DNA from: an uncultured Acetatifactor sp.
GTDB lineage: Bacteria > Bacillota > Clostridia > Lachnospirales > Lachnospiraceae
Assembly (NCBI GenBank): GCA_934394515.1
Contig: CAKRRU010000002.1
Span: forward strand, 1 to 56,055
DNA length: 56,055 nt
Reading direction: 5' to 3'
This document shows, in pieces, positions 17,897 to 26,322 of the stretch. The position numbers and the translations under genes are program-made. Position 1 is the first letter of the stretch. Every line of letters starts with the position of its first letter. Below the pieces are notes generated by a model. That model saw only the letters and a list, made by a program, of their open reading frames with translations, ran no database searches and was not told the origin of the DNA.

Positions 17897-18258
17897 TAAC
17901 CCACTACCTTTTTCACAGCTTCAATAACACGATCTGCCTGGAAAGGTTTTACGATAAAGTCCTTGGCTCCTGCCTGAATGGACTCGATAACCATTGCCTG
18001 CTGTCCCATTGCGGAACACATGATAACCTTTGCGCCACCGTCCAACTTCTTGATTTCCTTCAGTGCCTGAATGCCATCCATCTCCGGCATAGTGATATCC
18101 ATCAGCACCAGATCGGGATTTACCTCTTTGAACTTCTCTACTGCCTTCATTCCGTTCTCTGCTTCTCCTGCAACATTGTAACCGTTCTTGGTCAGAATGT
18201 CCTTGATCATCATTCTCATGAACGCTGCATCATCGCAGATTAAAATATTCTTTGCCAT
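17896..18258 (-). CDS. cheY: Chemotaxis response regulator CheY
   Basis: A 120-aa single receiver domain with the acidic pair Asp9/Asp10 (LICDDAAFMR), phospho-acceptor Asp54 (LVLMDITMPEMDG), conserved Ser/Ala (MCSAMGQ) and Lys (FIVKPFQ). Phosphorylated by CheA, it binds the N-termini of FliM and FliY at the switch. It is encoded directly after fliY, which is also its phosphatase. Confidence 0.96.
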   Translation of the reverse strand: MAKNILICDDAAFMRMMIKDILTKNGYNVAGEAENGMKAVEKFKEVNPDLVLMDITMPEMDGIQALKEIKKLDGGAKVIMCSAMGQQAMVIESIQAGAKDFIVKPFQADRVIEAVKKVVG

Positions 18259-18294
18259 TTAATTTTCCTCCATTTATTTGGTCTATTCTCTGGT

Positions 18295-19782
18295 TTATTT
18301 TATAATTTCCGTAATACGGACACCGAAGCTCTCTTCGATCACAACGACCTCACCTTTGGCAACGAACTTACCGTTTACCAGAACATCAATGGGTTCTCCG
18401 GCGATACGATCCAGTTCAATGATCGTACCCGGTGAAAATTCCAGAATCTCGGAAATGGATTTTGTTGTTCTTCCAAGTTCTACCGTTACCTCCAGGGGTA
18501 CATCCTTGATCAGGCCGATATTTTCCTGACCGCTGACGCCCATACTGTCATTCGAAAAGCTCTGGAACTGTGCAGGCTGTACATTCACATTCTGCTGAGG
18601 CATTCCCGTCATACCCATCTGGTTCATCATGTTCATACCGTTCATCGGATTCATGCCCATGTTGCCCATCTGGTTCATACCGGCCATCTGGTTATTACCC
18701 ATACCCATCTGCCCCATCACCGGGTTCATGCCATTCATACCCATGTTGCCCATCTGGTTCATGCCGTTCATACCCATGTTTCCCATCTGGTTCATGCCGT
18801 TCATATCCATACCGGGCATCTGGTTCATACCATTCATGCCCATGTTACCCATCTGGTTCATAGCCATAGGATCCGGCTGCTGCATATTCATCTGTGCCAT
18901 ATTGCCGGCACCTGCATTCATCTGACCGGCATTGTTCTGCGGCATGGAAGCTGCAGGGGCTGCCGGCTGATTGTCAGGCTGTGAAGCCGGCTGCTCGGCA
19001 GGACCGTCCAGTGTGCTCATCTGTGTGTTGATAAATGTCTCCACCAGTTTACGGGCGAAATCAATGGGATACAGCTGCATGATAGAGCTGTCTACCAGAT
19101 CATCGATCTGCATACGGAAGGCAATTTTTACAAATGTTCCTCCCAGGAACGGAGATATCTCCTTACCATCCTTTACCTCTGTCAGGTCAAAAAGCGAAGA
19201 CTCCGGCGGACTGATATCGATCACTGTCTGCAGCAATGTGGAAAGAGAAGTCGCTGCAGATCCCATCATCTGATTCATAGCCTCTGAGATCGCACTCAAG
19301 TGCAATTCTCCCAGTTCACCGTCAGTATTCGTACCGTCACCGCCCATCATCAGATCGGTGATGACTTTTACATCGTGCTCTTTCAATACCAGGATGTTGG
19401 TACCGTCCAGTCCCTGTGTATATTTGATTTGTATAAATACACAAGGTTTTTCATAAGTATCCAGTAAAGTGTTCCATGTGGCAAGTGTAACCACGGGAGT
19501 CGTAATATTTACTTTACGGTTTACCAGTGAATACAACGTTGTAGCCGAAGATCCCATACTGATGTTGGCTACCTCGCCAATCGCATCCTTCTCCACATCG
19601 GTCAGTTCTTCTCCGTCACCCACTGCCGGTGCTGCATCCTGTGTATTTCCACTGTTATTATTTTCAGCCGTGCTGTTCTCCGGCGCCGGATCTGATGCCG
19701 TATCACCGCCGTCTGCGGTGTCTGACAGATCCATGCCTTGCAGCAGGGCATTTATCTCATCCTGAGATAACATCCCATCCAT
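18295..19782 (-). CDS. fliY: Switch protein / CheY-P phosphatase FliY with Met-rich linker
   Basis: A 495-aa FliY. The N-terminus MLSQDEINALL is the CheY-P docking peptide shared with FliM. A CheC-like phosphatase domain follows (about 60-255) with both active sites intact (Glu70/Asn73 and Glu167/Asn170). Residues about 280-394 form a striking low-complexity linker of Met, Asn, Gly and Gln (about 38 Met) with a repeated unit MNGMNQMGNMG. The last 75 residues are a FliN/SpoA C-ring domain (LEVTVELGRTTKSISEILEF ... VVVIEESFGVRITEI). It is about 115 residues longer than B. subtilis FliY (378 aa), mainly because of this linker. It starts two bases after fliM. Confidence 0.95.
   Translation of the reverse strand: MDGMLSQDEINALLQGMDLSDTADGGDTASDPAPENSTAENNNSGNTQDAAPAVGDGEELTDVEKDAIGEVANISMGSSATTLYSLVNRKVNITTPVVTLATWNTLLDTYEKPCVFIQIKYTQGLDGTNILVLKEHDVKVITDLMMGGDGTNTDGELGELHLSAISEAMNQMMGSAATSLSTLLQTVIDISPPESSLFDLTEVKDGKEISPFLGGTFVKIAFRMQIDDLVDSSIMQLYPIDFARKLVETFINTQMSTLDGPAEQPASQPDNQPAAPAASMPQNNAGQMNAGAGNMAQMNMQQPDPMAMNQMGNMGMNGMNQMPGMDMNGMNQMGNMGMNGMNQMGNMGMNGMNPVMGQMGMGNNQMAGMNQMGNMGMNPMNGMNMMNQMGMTGMPQQNVNVQPAQFQSFSNDSMGVSGQENIGLIKDVPLEVTVELGRTTKSISEILEFSPGTIIELDRIAGEPIDVLVNGKFVAKGEVVVIEESFGVRITEIIK
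18601..18945 (-). repeat. Tandem 33-base repeats coding the FliY Met-rich linker
   Basis: Imperfect tandem repeats inside fliY. Units of about 33 bases encode MNGMNQMGNMG and variants (MNGMNQMPGMD, MAGMNQMGNMG), with repeated CATCTGGTTCAT blocks on the plus strand. The array keeps the reading frame throughout, so gain or loss of units would change linker length without breaking the protein. Confidence 0.85.
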
Positions 19783-19784
19783 CG

Positions 19785-20765
19785 TTACTCCTCCTCTCTG
19801 ATCACCGATGTGATCTGAACAGCATACGAGTCTCTCTCAGTACCGGGCAGTGCAGTGAATTTCTTAATATTACCCACATACACCTGCATATCGGTATCGA
19901 CCCGGGAATCCAGTCTGATACAATCGCCTACCTGCAGATTCAGGAAATCGCTTACCGAAATGGTGCTCTTTCCCAATACCGCCTTGATCGGGATATCCAC
20001 CCTGCGTATCATGGACTCAATGTATTCCTCGTAGTGTTCATCGTGATTCTCCTGCATTGTGGAGAACCAGTATTTGGTGTTCAGTTTATCCATCACATCT
20101 TCCAGTGTAAAGAAAGGAAGACAGATATTGACCATTCCTTCGACATCCCCGAGCTTCATATTAAGGGTAACTATAGCAATCATATCGCTCGGAGCAATCA
20201 CCTGTGCAAACTGGGGGTTCGTCTCCAACCGGCTTAATACCGGGGATATCTCAACAACATTTTTCCAGGGCTCACGCATCAGCTGCGTAAACATTACCAG
20301 AACTTTTTGCAGGATCGTAAGCTCTATATCCGAAAAATCCCTGCTTTTTTCCAACGGCTGACCGCTGCCTCCCAGCATACGATCCAGCATGGCGTAACAT
20401 AGATTGGTTGCAATCTCTATAATAATATTGCCGTTGAGTGGCGCAAAATTAACAATTCCAAGCACTGACGGATTTGAAAGTGCATTAGAAAACTCACTGA
20501 AAGTAACCGTTTCCGAACTTGCCACCGTTACCTGTACATTCTTGCGCAGGTATACCGGAAGGTTCGTAGAGATCAGTCGGCTGTAATGCTCAAATATGAT
20601 CTCCAGGGTTCTCAGATGTTCTTTGGAGAATTTGGTAGGGCGGCTGAAGTCATAGTTCTTGACCTGCTTCTCGTCTTCGCCCTGGATCTGGTTCATATCC
20701 AGATCTCCCTCCGACAACTGTTTCAGAAGATTATCAATTTCACTTTGTGAAAGTATATCACTCAC
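19785..20765 (-). CDS. fliM: Flagellar motor switch protein FliM
   Basis: A 326-aa FliM. The N-terminal CheY-P binding motif LSQSEIDNLL (residues 5-14) is followed by the CheC-like middle domain (about 45-230, without phosphatase Glu/Asn pairs) and a C-terminal SpoA domain (about 245-320; PIKAVLGKSTISVSDFLNLQ). It forms the C-ring with FliG and FliY and receives the CheY-P signal. The start is GTG at 20765 with AGGAGG about nine bases upstream. Confidence 0.96.
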   Translation of the reverse strand: MSDILSQSEIDNLLKQLSEGDLDMNQIQGEDEKQVKNYDFSRPTKFSKEHLRTLEIIFEHYSRLISTNLPVYLRKNVQVTVASSETVTFSEFSNALSNPSVLGIVNFAPLNGNIIIEIATNLCYAMLDRMLGGSGQPLEKSRDFSDIELTILQKVLVMFTQLMREPWKNVVEISPVLSRLETNPQFAQVIAPSDMIAIVTLNMKLGDVEGMVNICLPFFTLEDVMDKLNTKYWFSTMQENHDEHYEEYIESMIRRVDIPIKAVLGKSTISVSDFLNLQVGDCIRLDSRVDTDMQVYVGNIKKFTALPGTERDSYAVQITSVIREEE

Positions 20766-20802
20766 AGGCCCTCACCTCCTGTCATCTTAATTTTCTGCCT
20801 CA

Positions 20803-21321
20803 TCAGCCGAATTTCACTCCGCTGATTGCAACCTTATAGATGAAGTCGGATTGGAACAGATCCTGAATCGATTTCAGAATCTCCTCTTTCAAGCCTTCCA
20901 TGTCCTCTCTGCACTCATCCTCCGTATGTGCGGAAACCGTAGCCGTAATAGCATCCTTGATCAGATTCTCATAACCGGCCAGGGTATCACTGCTTCCATA
21001 GGTCTTGTAATCCTTATGTTTCGTATTGATAGATAAGGATACATCAAACATTATGTAATCCTGCTTTGCTCCAGCCTCACTCTTCAGAGGAATCGTCATG
21101 GAATCCGCAATATTATACACCTCTGTATCGGTAAGAGCAACATTGGTAGTTCCTTCTGCACCCGGAACGGTCAGTTCCAGATTCATCGCCGTGGTGATAT
21201 TGTCTACCAGCTGTGCCGTCTTCTTGTTCGTTCCCACAATACTCACAAGCATGACACTGGTCAATACGATATTTACCACCAGCAGTGCCAGGATCAATAC
21301 TGTCATCAGGTTTTTCTTCAT
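20803..21321 (-). CDS. fliL: Flagellar basal body-associated protein FliL
   Basis: A 172-aa protein with one N-terminal transmembrane helix (about 5-29) and an extracytoplasmic FliL domain (about 65-172; TYGSSDTLAGYENLIKDAIT, FQSDFIYKVAISGVKFG). FliL supports stator function and torque. It is 29 bases after motB and 37 bases before fliM, a position that links stator and switch genes. Confidence 0.9.
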   Translation of the reverse strand: MKKNLMTVLILALLVVNIVLTSVMLVSIVGTNKKTAQLVDNITTAMNLELTVPGAEGTTNVALTDTEVYNIADSMTIPLKSEAGAKQDYIMFDVSLSINTKHKDYKTYGSSDTLAGYENLIKDAITATVSAHTEDECREDMEGLKEEILKSIQDLFQSDFIYKVAISGVKFG

Positions 21322-21350
21322 TGGTCTTATGCTTCCTTTCCCTCTCCACT

Positions 21351-22181
21351 CTAATATGTCGTGGAAGGATTATATATTCTGATCTCTACACGCCGGTTCT
21401 TGCTGCGGCCCTCTTCTGTGGAGTTATCAGCAACCGGGGTGCGGTCTCCCATTCCCGCATGTCTTAAATTAGATGCATCCAGAGATGTGGTCTCTGTTAA
21501 ATAGTAGAACACGGAAAGTGCTCTGGCACTGCTCAGTTCCTCATTGTCCGCGAACTTTGCACTGCTGATGGGTACATTATCCGTATGACCTTCGATTTCA
21601 ATTACGGAATCGCTTCCGTAACGTTCCAGGATCACACCTACCTTATCCAGGACCGTCTTTGACTGGTCTTTCAGAGATGCGCTACCGGAATCAAACAGCA
21701 GTGCGCCTTTCATGGACAGCTGTACATACTGCGCCGTAAAAGATACGCTGACCTGATCCGCCAGGTTGTCTTCCATCAGGGCTTCCTGCACCGTCTCAGA
21801 CAATTCTTCATTGCTCTGCAGGTTTTTCTCATTCAAAGCTTCTTCCAGAGCCTCTGCGCTGTCATATTTCTCATAGTTGTCCGAATCCGTCTCGCTGTCT
21901 GCATTTCTTCCGGCATTACTGATGTATTCATCCAGATCATTCAGCTGGCTGACGCCGTTACTGATCAGAATACCTTCGCCGATGGCTGTGGATCCCGCAT
22001 TAAAAATACTGAAAGTACTGTTTGACATAGCCGCTGCCATTTCGCTGTACTTGGTTGCATCGATAGATGACATGGAAAACAGCATAACAAAGAAGCACAG
22101 CAGCAAATTCATCAGGTCACTGAACGTGGCCATCCATGCCGGGGATCCAGCCGGTGGATCTTCTGGCTTACGTTTTGCCAT
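21351..22181 (-). CDS. motB: Flagellar stator protein MotB
   Basis: A 276-aa MotB. One transmembrane helix carries the ion-conducting Asp22 (WMATFSDLMNLLLCFFVMLF). A plug/linker region (about 65-135) and an OmpA-like peptidoglycan-binding domain follow (about 140-270; EIEGHTDNVPISS, SSARALSVFYYL, RRVEIRI). It anchors the MotA/MotB ion channel to the cell wall. Coupling ion (H+ or Na+) cannot be decided by eye. Its ATG overlaps the motA stop as TAATG. Confidence 0.96.
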   Translation of the reverse strand: MAKRKPEDPPAGSPAWMATFSDLMNLLLCFFVMLFSMSSIDATKYSEMAAAMSNSTFSIFNAGSTAIGEGILISNGVSQLNDLDEYISNAGRNADSETDSDNYEKYDSAEALEEALNEKNLQSNEELSETVQEALMEDNLADQVSVSFTAQYVQLSMKGALLFDSGSASLKDQSKTVLDKVGVILERYGSDSVIEIEGHTDNVPISSAKFADNEELSSARALSVFYYLTETTSLDASNLRHAGMGDRTPVADNSTEEGRSKNRRVEIRIYNPSTTY

Positions 22182-22978
22182 TAAGCTTCACCCCCTGCTT
22201 CCTCTTCGCCCTCTGCACTTGTTCTGTCCTTCGGAGGAAGGAACGACTTTAATTTTTCTTCAATGACACGAGGGTTCTCACCGGCCTGTATAGACAAAAG
22301 ACCCTCGATCATAACTTCCTTCTGCTGCATTTCCACAGCGTTGTCTGCTTTTAATTTATTTGAAACAGGCGTACAGATCCAGTTTGCCAGCAATGATCCG
22401 TACAAGGTAGTAATCAGTGCAACCGCCATTGCAGGTCCAAGTGTGGAAGGGTCATCCATATGATACAACATATCTACCAGACCGATCAGGGTACCGATCA
22501 TACCCCAGGCAGGACCCATGGCTGCCAGTGTATCCCAGAAACCGATCGTATCTTTATGTCTTCCCTCTACACTTACAAGCTCTGTCTCCATGATTGCACG
22601 TACCAGTTCGGGATCCGTACCGTCGACGATCAGAAGGATGCCCTTCTTCAGGAAAGGTTCTTCCAGATCTGCCGCTGCTTCTTCCAGAGACAAAAGACCT
22701 TCCTTACGTGCCACATTGGAAAGCTCTATGATCTTGCCGATCATCTCGGAAGTATTCAGTGAAGGTGCCTTAAAGATCAGTGTAAAAGATTTCAGACCCG
22801 CTATGTAATTCTGTAAACTCACAGACATGAGGGTACAGGAAAAAGATCCGCCGAACGTAATGATTGCCGAAGCCGGATCCAGATATTCTCCGAATCCTCC
22901 GACGCCCGCAGAACTTATAATACCGAATACCAACATGAATAACGCTAATAATATACCAGCTAAAGATGCTATATCCAC
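22181..22978 (-). CDS. motA: Flagellar stator protein MotA
   Basis: A 265-aa MotA with four transmembrane helices (about 5-22, 31-50, 150-170, 180-200) and the stator motifs around MGPAWGMIGTLIGLVDML and AVALITTLYGSLLANWI; a cytoplasmic loop and C-terminal tail interact with FliG. The GTG at 22978 is preferred: AGGTGA lies just upstream and the protein then starts (V/M)DIASLAGILLAL as in other MotA proteins. A GTG three codons earlier (22987) is the alternative. It follows flbD/swrD closely. Confidence 0.95.
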   Translation of the reverse strand: MDIASLAGILLALFMLVFGIISSAGVGGFGEYLDPASAIITFGGSFSCTLMSVSLQNYIAGLKSFTLIFKAPSLNTSEMIGKIIELSNVARKEGLLSLEEAAADLEEPFLKKGILLIVDGTDPELVRAIMETELVSVEGRHKDTIGFWDTLAAMGPAWGMIGTLIGLVDMLYHMDDPSTLGPAMAVALITTLYGSLLANWICTPVSNKLKADNAVEMQQKEVMIEGLLSIQAGENPRVIEEKLKSFLPPKDRTSAEGEEEAGGEA

Positions 22979-23001
22979 TTGAATCACCTGACATTCTGCA
23001 A

Positions 23002-23187
23002 TTACTTTGCAAAAATATCCTTTCTATACAATATTACAAGATTTTTTATTTCTTGTCTACTTTCTTTTACAATAATTTTCTTCCCGGTGGTAAGTGTAAG
23101 CACCGTATCCGGGGTCTCTTCCACCAGTTCAATCAGGTCCGGATTCACCAGTACCTTGACCCCATTGATCTTTGTGACTTCTATCAT
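23002..23187 (-). CDS. swrD: FlbD/SwrD family motility protein
   Basis: A 61-aa protein of the FlbD family (MIEVTKINGVKVLVNPDLIE, ETPDTVLTLTTGKKIIVKES). The B. subtilis homologue SwrD (YlzI), encoded in the same region of its fla/che operon, increases flagellar motor power. Here the gene sits immediately before motA-motB, which fits a stator-related role. GGAGAAGGAG lies about 8 bases before the ATG. It is separated from flgE by a 168-base gap containing a strong RNA hairpin. Confidence 0.88.
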   Translation of the reverse strand: MIEVTKINGVKVLVNPDLIELVEETPDTVLTLTTGKKIIVKESRQEIKNLVILYRKDIFAK

Positions 23188-23283
23188 ACCGTTTTCTCCT
23201 TCTCCGTCATTCGAATTCTTTCTACATATTATGCATTTTAATCTATTTCCGCATTTTCCTATATAGTACTTTTTTCCCTTGAT

Positions 23284-23331
23284 CTTTTATGTACATAAAA
23301 GGGACAGGTATTTATCCTATCCCTTTTATGT
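23284..23331 (-). other. Intercistronic RNA hairpin after flgE with a third competing arm
   Basis: On the minus-strand transcript, 25 bases after the flgE stop, ACATAAAAGGGATAGG pairs with CCTGTCCCTTTTATGT: a 16-bp stem with one G-U pair and a 7-base loop (23293-23331). The next bases, with the end of the second arm, form the 18-base palindrome CTTTTATGTACATAAAAG (23284-23301), so the middle arm can pair either way. The G-U position becomes a C-A mismatch on the plus strand, so the perfect fold exists only in the operon RNA. No U-tract follows, so it is not a typical terminator. Confidence 0.7.
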
Positions 23332-23355
23332 AGTCAAATTATTTTTTACAACTTA

Positions 23356-25065
23356 TTAACGCTTCAGGTTGGTCAGTTCTTCCAACAGTGTATCGGATAC
23401 GGTAATGATACGGCTGTTTGCCTGGAAGCCTCTCTGGGTCGTGATCATCTCGGTGAACTCGGAAGACAGGTCTACATTACTCATTTCCAGCTGACCGGTG
23501 GACATATATCCGCCGCCGGCAGTAATATCTACACCGATACCGTCGAACTCACCGGAGTTCAGCGTTGCTGAGTAGAGGTTGTCTCCCTGCTTCTCCAGGC
23601 CGGAAGCATTGGCAAATGCCGCCGTAGCGATCTGTCCGAGCAGTTTGGTCATACCGTTGTCATAGCTTGCATAGATCATACCATCTTTCTGAATGGATAC
23701 GCCGATCATATCCCCCAGGCGGCGTCCGGTTCCCAGACCATCCAGGTCACCACTGGTGGCGCCGATGGTGGAAGTACCCTTGTTATCGTAGTTGGTGCAT
23801 TCCGACAGGTCGATGGTAATATCGGAGAAGTTGCCACCTAACTGTGAAAATGCTGCATTAATGCCCAAGTTTGTAGTAGAACCGCCGACACTTTCCAGTT
23901 TACCGGTGTCTTTATTGAATACCACAGTAGTTCCTTCAAAATAACGACCTTCCATGGTAATAGCACTGCCGTCTGCCGGAAGCAGCTGATCTCCGGTACC
24001 AGATCTCATATTGCCAAGCAACTGCTGCATGGTAAGCTGTTTCGTTGTGTCTGTAGGGCTGGTAATATACAAATTCAAAAATTCATTGGTAGATCCCTCA
24101 TATCCATAAGCTGCTGCAATAGCATCCAAAGCCTCCTGCTGTTCCTTTGCTGCTGTAGCATCGTTTGAAGTATCAATCAGGCTTCCATCAGCATTAAAAA
24201 TTTTCGTCAGGTCAGCTATATCTTTGGTTCCATCCTTTGTTTTCAGCATCGTTCCATCCCACTTGTAGGCATCGGTATTCAATGTCACCTTAGTCTCCAT
24301 CTTCTGCTGGGTACGGTTTCCGAAATCCAGTGCGGAGATATCGATCTCTGCTCCGGTGGAATCCAGCAGCTTCGTCAGTTCCATACTATAAACATTGGTG
24401 TTCGGTTCGCCGGACTGCTTAAAGGTGAATTTTGCGGTGTAGCTGTAGCCTCTGGCATCAAAAAAGTTCAGGTTTACGGACTTACCGCTGGCGCTGGTCA
24501 CATCCTTGTCGTTTTCATCCAGGATACCTGAGATATTTGCCTGTGTAGTAGCCTCGGGAGGATACGTCATATTCGCAGCACTCATGATACGCAATGCAGT
24601 CACGGTGTCCTGCTTGATGTTACCGGTGGTCTCATCCACACCCCATCCCATGACATTATAACCGGTACTGGTCATCGCCAGATTGCCGGCGCCATCTACA
24701 TAGAAAGAGCCGTCTCTGGTGAAAAAGTTCTCGGAGCCGTTGCTGACTACGAAAAAGTTATCTCCGGTGATCATGATATCAAAAGGATTACCGGTAGACT
24801 GTGCGGAACCCTGTGTGGTAATGGCAGTATTGATAGCGCCTGCCTTAACGCCCAGACCGATCTGCTTGGCATTGGTGCCGCCGACACCTGTGGTAGCGTT
24901 GGCACCGCTGGCCTTCTGCGTGGTCTGGCTCATCAGTTCACTGAATGTCATGGAGCTGGATTTGTAAGCTGTTGTGTTGACGTTGGCAATATTATTACCG
25001 ATTACGTCCATTCTGGTCTGGTGTGTCTTTAATCCGGCTACACCAGAATACAATGATCTCATCAT
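23356..25065 (-). CDS. flgE: Flagellar hook protein FlgE
   Basis: A 569-aa hook protein. The conserved N-terminal rod/hook motif (MMRSLYSGVAGLKTHQTRMD VIGNNIANVNTTAYKSS) and C-terminal motif (GQLEMSNVDLSSEFTEMITT QRGFQANSRIITVSDTLLEE) flank a large variable middle (about 190-440). It polymerises into the hook after export. The ATG at 25065 has GGAGG ten bases upstream; upstream in-frame sequence to 25110 is not hook-like. It is followed by a strong hairpin, which could stabilise or separate this abundant message. Confidence 0.96.
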   Translation of the reverse strand: MMRSLYSGVAGLKTHQTRMDVIGNNIANVNTTAYKSSSMTFSELMSQTTQKASGANATTGVGGTNAKQIGLGVKAGAINTAITTQGSAQSTGNPFDIMITGDNFFVVSNGSENFFTRDGSFYVDGAGNLAMTSTGYNVMGWGVDETTGNIKQDTVTALRIMSAANMTYPPEATTQANISGILDENDKDVTSASGKSVNLNFFDARGYSYTAKFTFKQSGEPNTNVYSMELTKLLDSTGAEIDISALDFGNRTQQKMETKVTLNTDAYKWDGTMLKTKDGTKDIADLTKIFNADGSLIDTSNDATAAKEQQEALDAIAAAYGYEGSTNEFLNLYITSPTDTTKQLTMQQLLGNMRSGTGDQLLPADGSAITMEGRYFEGTTVVFNKDTGKLESVGGSTTNLGINAAFSQLGGNFSDITIDLSECTNYDNKGTSTIGATSGDLDGLGTGRRLGDMIGVSIQKDGMIYASYDNGMTKLLGQIATAAFANASGLEKQGDNLYSATLNSGEFDGIGVDITAGGGYMSTGQLEMSNVDLSSEFTEMITTQRGFQANSRIITVSDTLLEELTNLKR

Positions 25066-25143
25066 AGTACTTGTTCCTCCTGTATCGGAACCGTGCTTTC
25101 TCTCTGTCATTCAAGAAAGCATGACCTCCATCTTTGGTCCGGT

Positions 25144-25560
25144 CTACATAATTACGGCTCCGTTAATATTTGTAAATACATTGTCTTCGGTCTCTCTGCT
25201 GTCCATGGCGGTTACCACAGTCTTATTGGGTACATTCACAATAAAGGCCAGATCATCCACGATCACCAGAGAATCCCTGATTCCCTTCTGTCCCGCTTTT
25301 CTCGCTCCATCGTTCAAGCGTTCCAGCTGATTGCCCGTCAGTTCGATTCCTCTGTCTGCCAACCGTACCGTAGCATGTTTGGAAAATTTTAATTCCTGTG
25401 TTCCGGGAACATTTTGTTCCTGACTCTTGTTCTGCAGAATTTCCTGGAAAGATACCAGATTCTCCTGTGCCGCTTTTACGGTCTTCCGACTGTTGTTTAA
25501 GTACTGATTTGCCAGCTGGTCAATGGACAGAAAATTATTTTTCTGAATATCCATATCCAA
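25144..25560 (-). CDS. Flagellar operon protein, TIGR02530 family
   Basis: A 138-aa cytoplasmic protein recognised as the small TIGR02530-type flagellar operon protein that sits between flgD and flgE in clostridia and bacilli. The conserved core is LKFSKHATVRLADRGIELTG ... GIRDSLVIVDDLAFIVNVPN KTVVTA (about 60-125). Its biochemical role is not established; the position between hook cap and hook genes suggests a part in hook assembly. Gaps of 29 and 78 bases separate it from its neighbours. Confidence 0.85.
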   Translation of the reverse strand: MDMDIQKNNFLSIDQLANQYLNNSRKTVKAAQENLVSFQEILQNKSQEQNVPGTQELKFSKHATVRLADRGIELTGNQLERLNDGARKAGQKGIRDSLVIVDDLAFIVNVPNKTVVTAMDSRETEDNVFTNINGAVIM

Positions 25561-25589
25561 ACGCCCCTCTGTATCAGCCGATTACTGCT

Positions 25590-26297
25590 CTATACGCTCT
25601 CTGTACTGTCTGTCTCTTCTGTTTCTCCGTCTTCCTCTTTGCTCTCGGAATCTTTCCCGGCCGCCTCTCGGATCTCCTTCATACGTTCGATGTACTTGTT
25701 CAGGCTGGTTACGGTATCTTTTGCCAGGAAGGATTTCTCATAATCGTTCATTTTATTATATTCCTTCTCCAGCTCATCAATCGTCTCTCCGTCACTTTGA
25801 TCGATGCCGTTCACATTGGGAAGCTTATTCATCCTTACAGTGAAGTCATAAGCCTTGTTGTACGCATTCAGATAATCTGTATCCACCACGGAATCCAGAT
25901 CATCAATGGAATACTTCTGCTCATTGATATAAAGGTAAGCTTTATTATTCTCGTAGGAAACATAATCCACCTTGCCCTGTACCAGCTTGGTATCTCCGGA
26001 GGATGTGGTGGTCTTGATGTAGACCTCCTTGCCTACCAGCGCACTTGCTCTCTGCAGATCCATACTGCTGGACATATTCTGCATCTGTTCTACCTGTGAG
26101 AACTGTGCATACTGTGCTATGTACTCGGTGTTGGAAGTAGGTTCCAGCGGATCCTGATATTTCATCTGTGCTACCAGCAGCTGTAAGAACGCTTCCTTAT
26201 CCATTCCGTCACTGCTTTTTTTTGTGGAATTTTTAACGGAAGTCTGTGAAGCTGTCTCTACGATCTTGCCGTTTTCCACGGGTGCAACCAATGCCAT
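25590..26297 (-). CDS. flgD: Hook cap / scaffolding protein FlgD
   Basis: A 235-aa FlgD. The N-terminal export and family core DKEAFLQLLVAQMKYQDPLE PTSNTEYIAQYAQFSQVEQM (about 32-72) is typical; then a short beta region (about 85-140), and a charged, helical, Glu/Asp/Ser-rich C-terminus (about 150-235) that differs from the Ig/FLgD-tudor domains of proteobacterial FlgD. It caps the growing hook and is discarded later. It follows fliK and precedes the TIGR02530 gene. Confidence 0.9.
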   Translation of the reverse strand: MALVAPVENGKIVETASQTSVKNSTKKSSDGMDKEAFLQLLVAQMKYQDPLEPTSNTEYIAQYAQFSQVEQMQNMSSSMDLQRASALVGKEVYIKTTTSSGDTKLVQGKVDYVSYENNKAYLYINEQKYSIDDLDSVVDTDYLNAYNKAYDFTVRMNKLPNVNGIDQSDGETIDELEKEYNKMNDYEKSFLAKDTVTSLNKYIERMKEIREAAGKDSESKEEDGETEETDSTESV

Positions 26298-26322
26298 TTC
26301 CTTTTCTCCTTTCTGCTATGCT

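Noticed and set aside
18601-18945. Tandem repeats as a possible CRISPR array
   Set aside because: Repeats are in frame, code for protein, and have no unique spacers.
23188-23283. Internal promoter before flbD-motAB (TACTAT, TATATA strings)
   Set aside because: No matching -35 or sigma-D (TAAA ... GCCGATAA) pattern at proper spacing.
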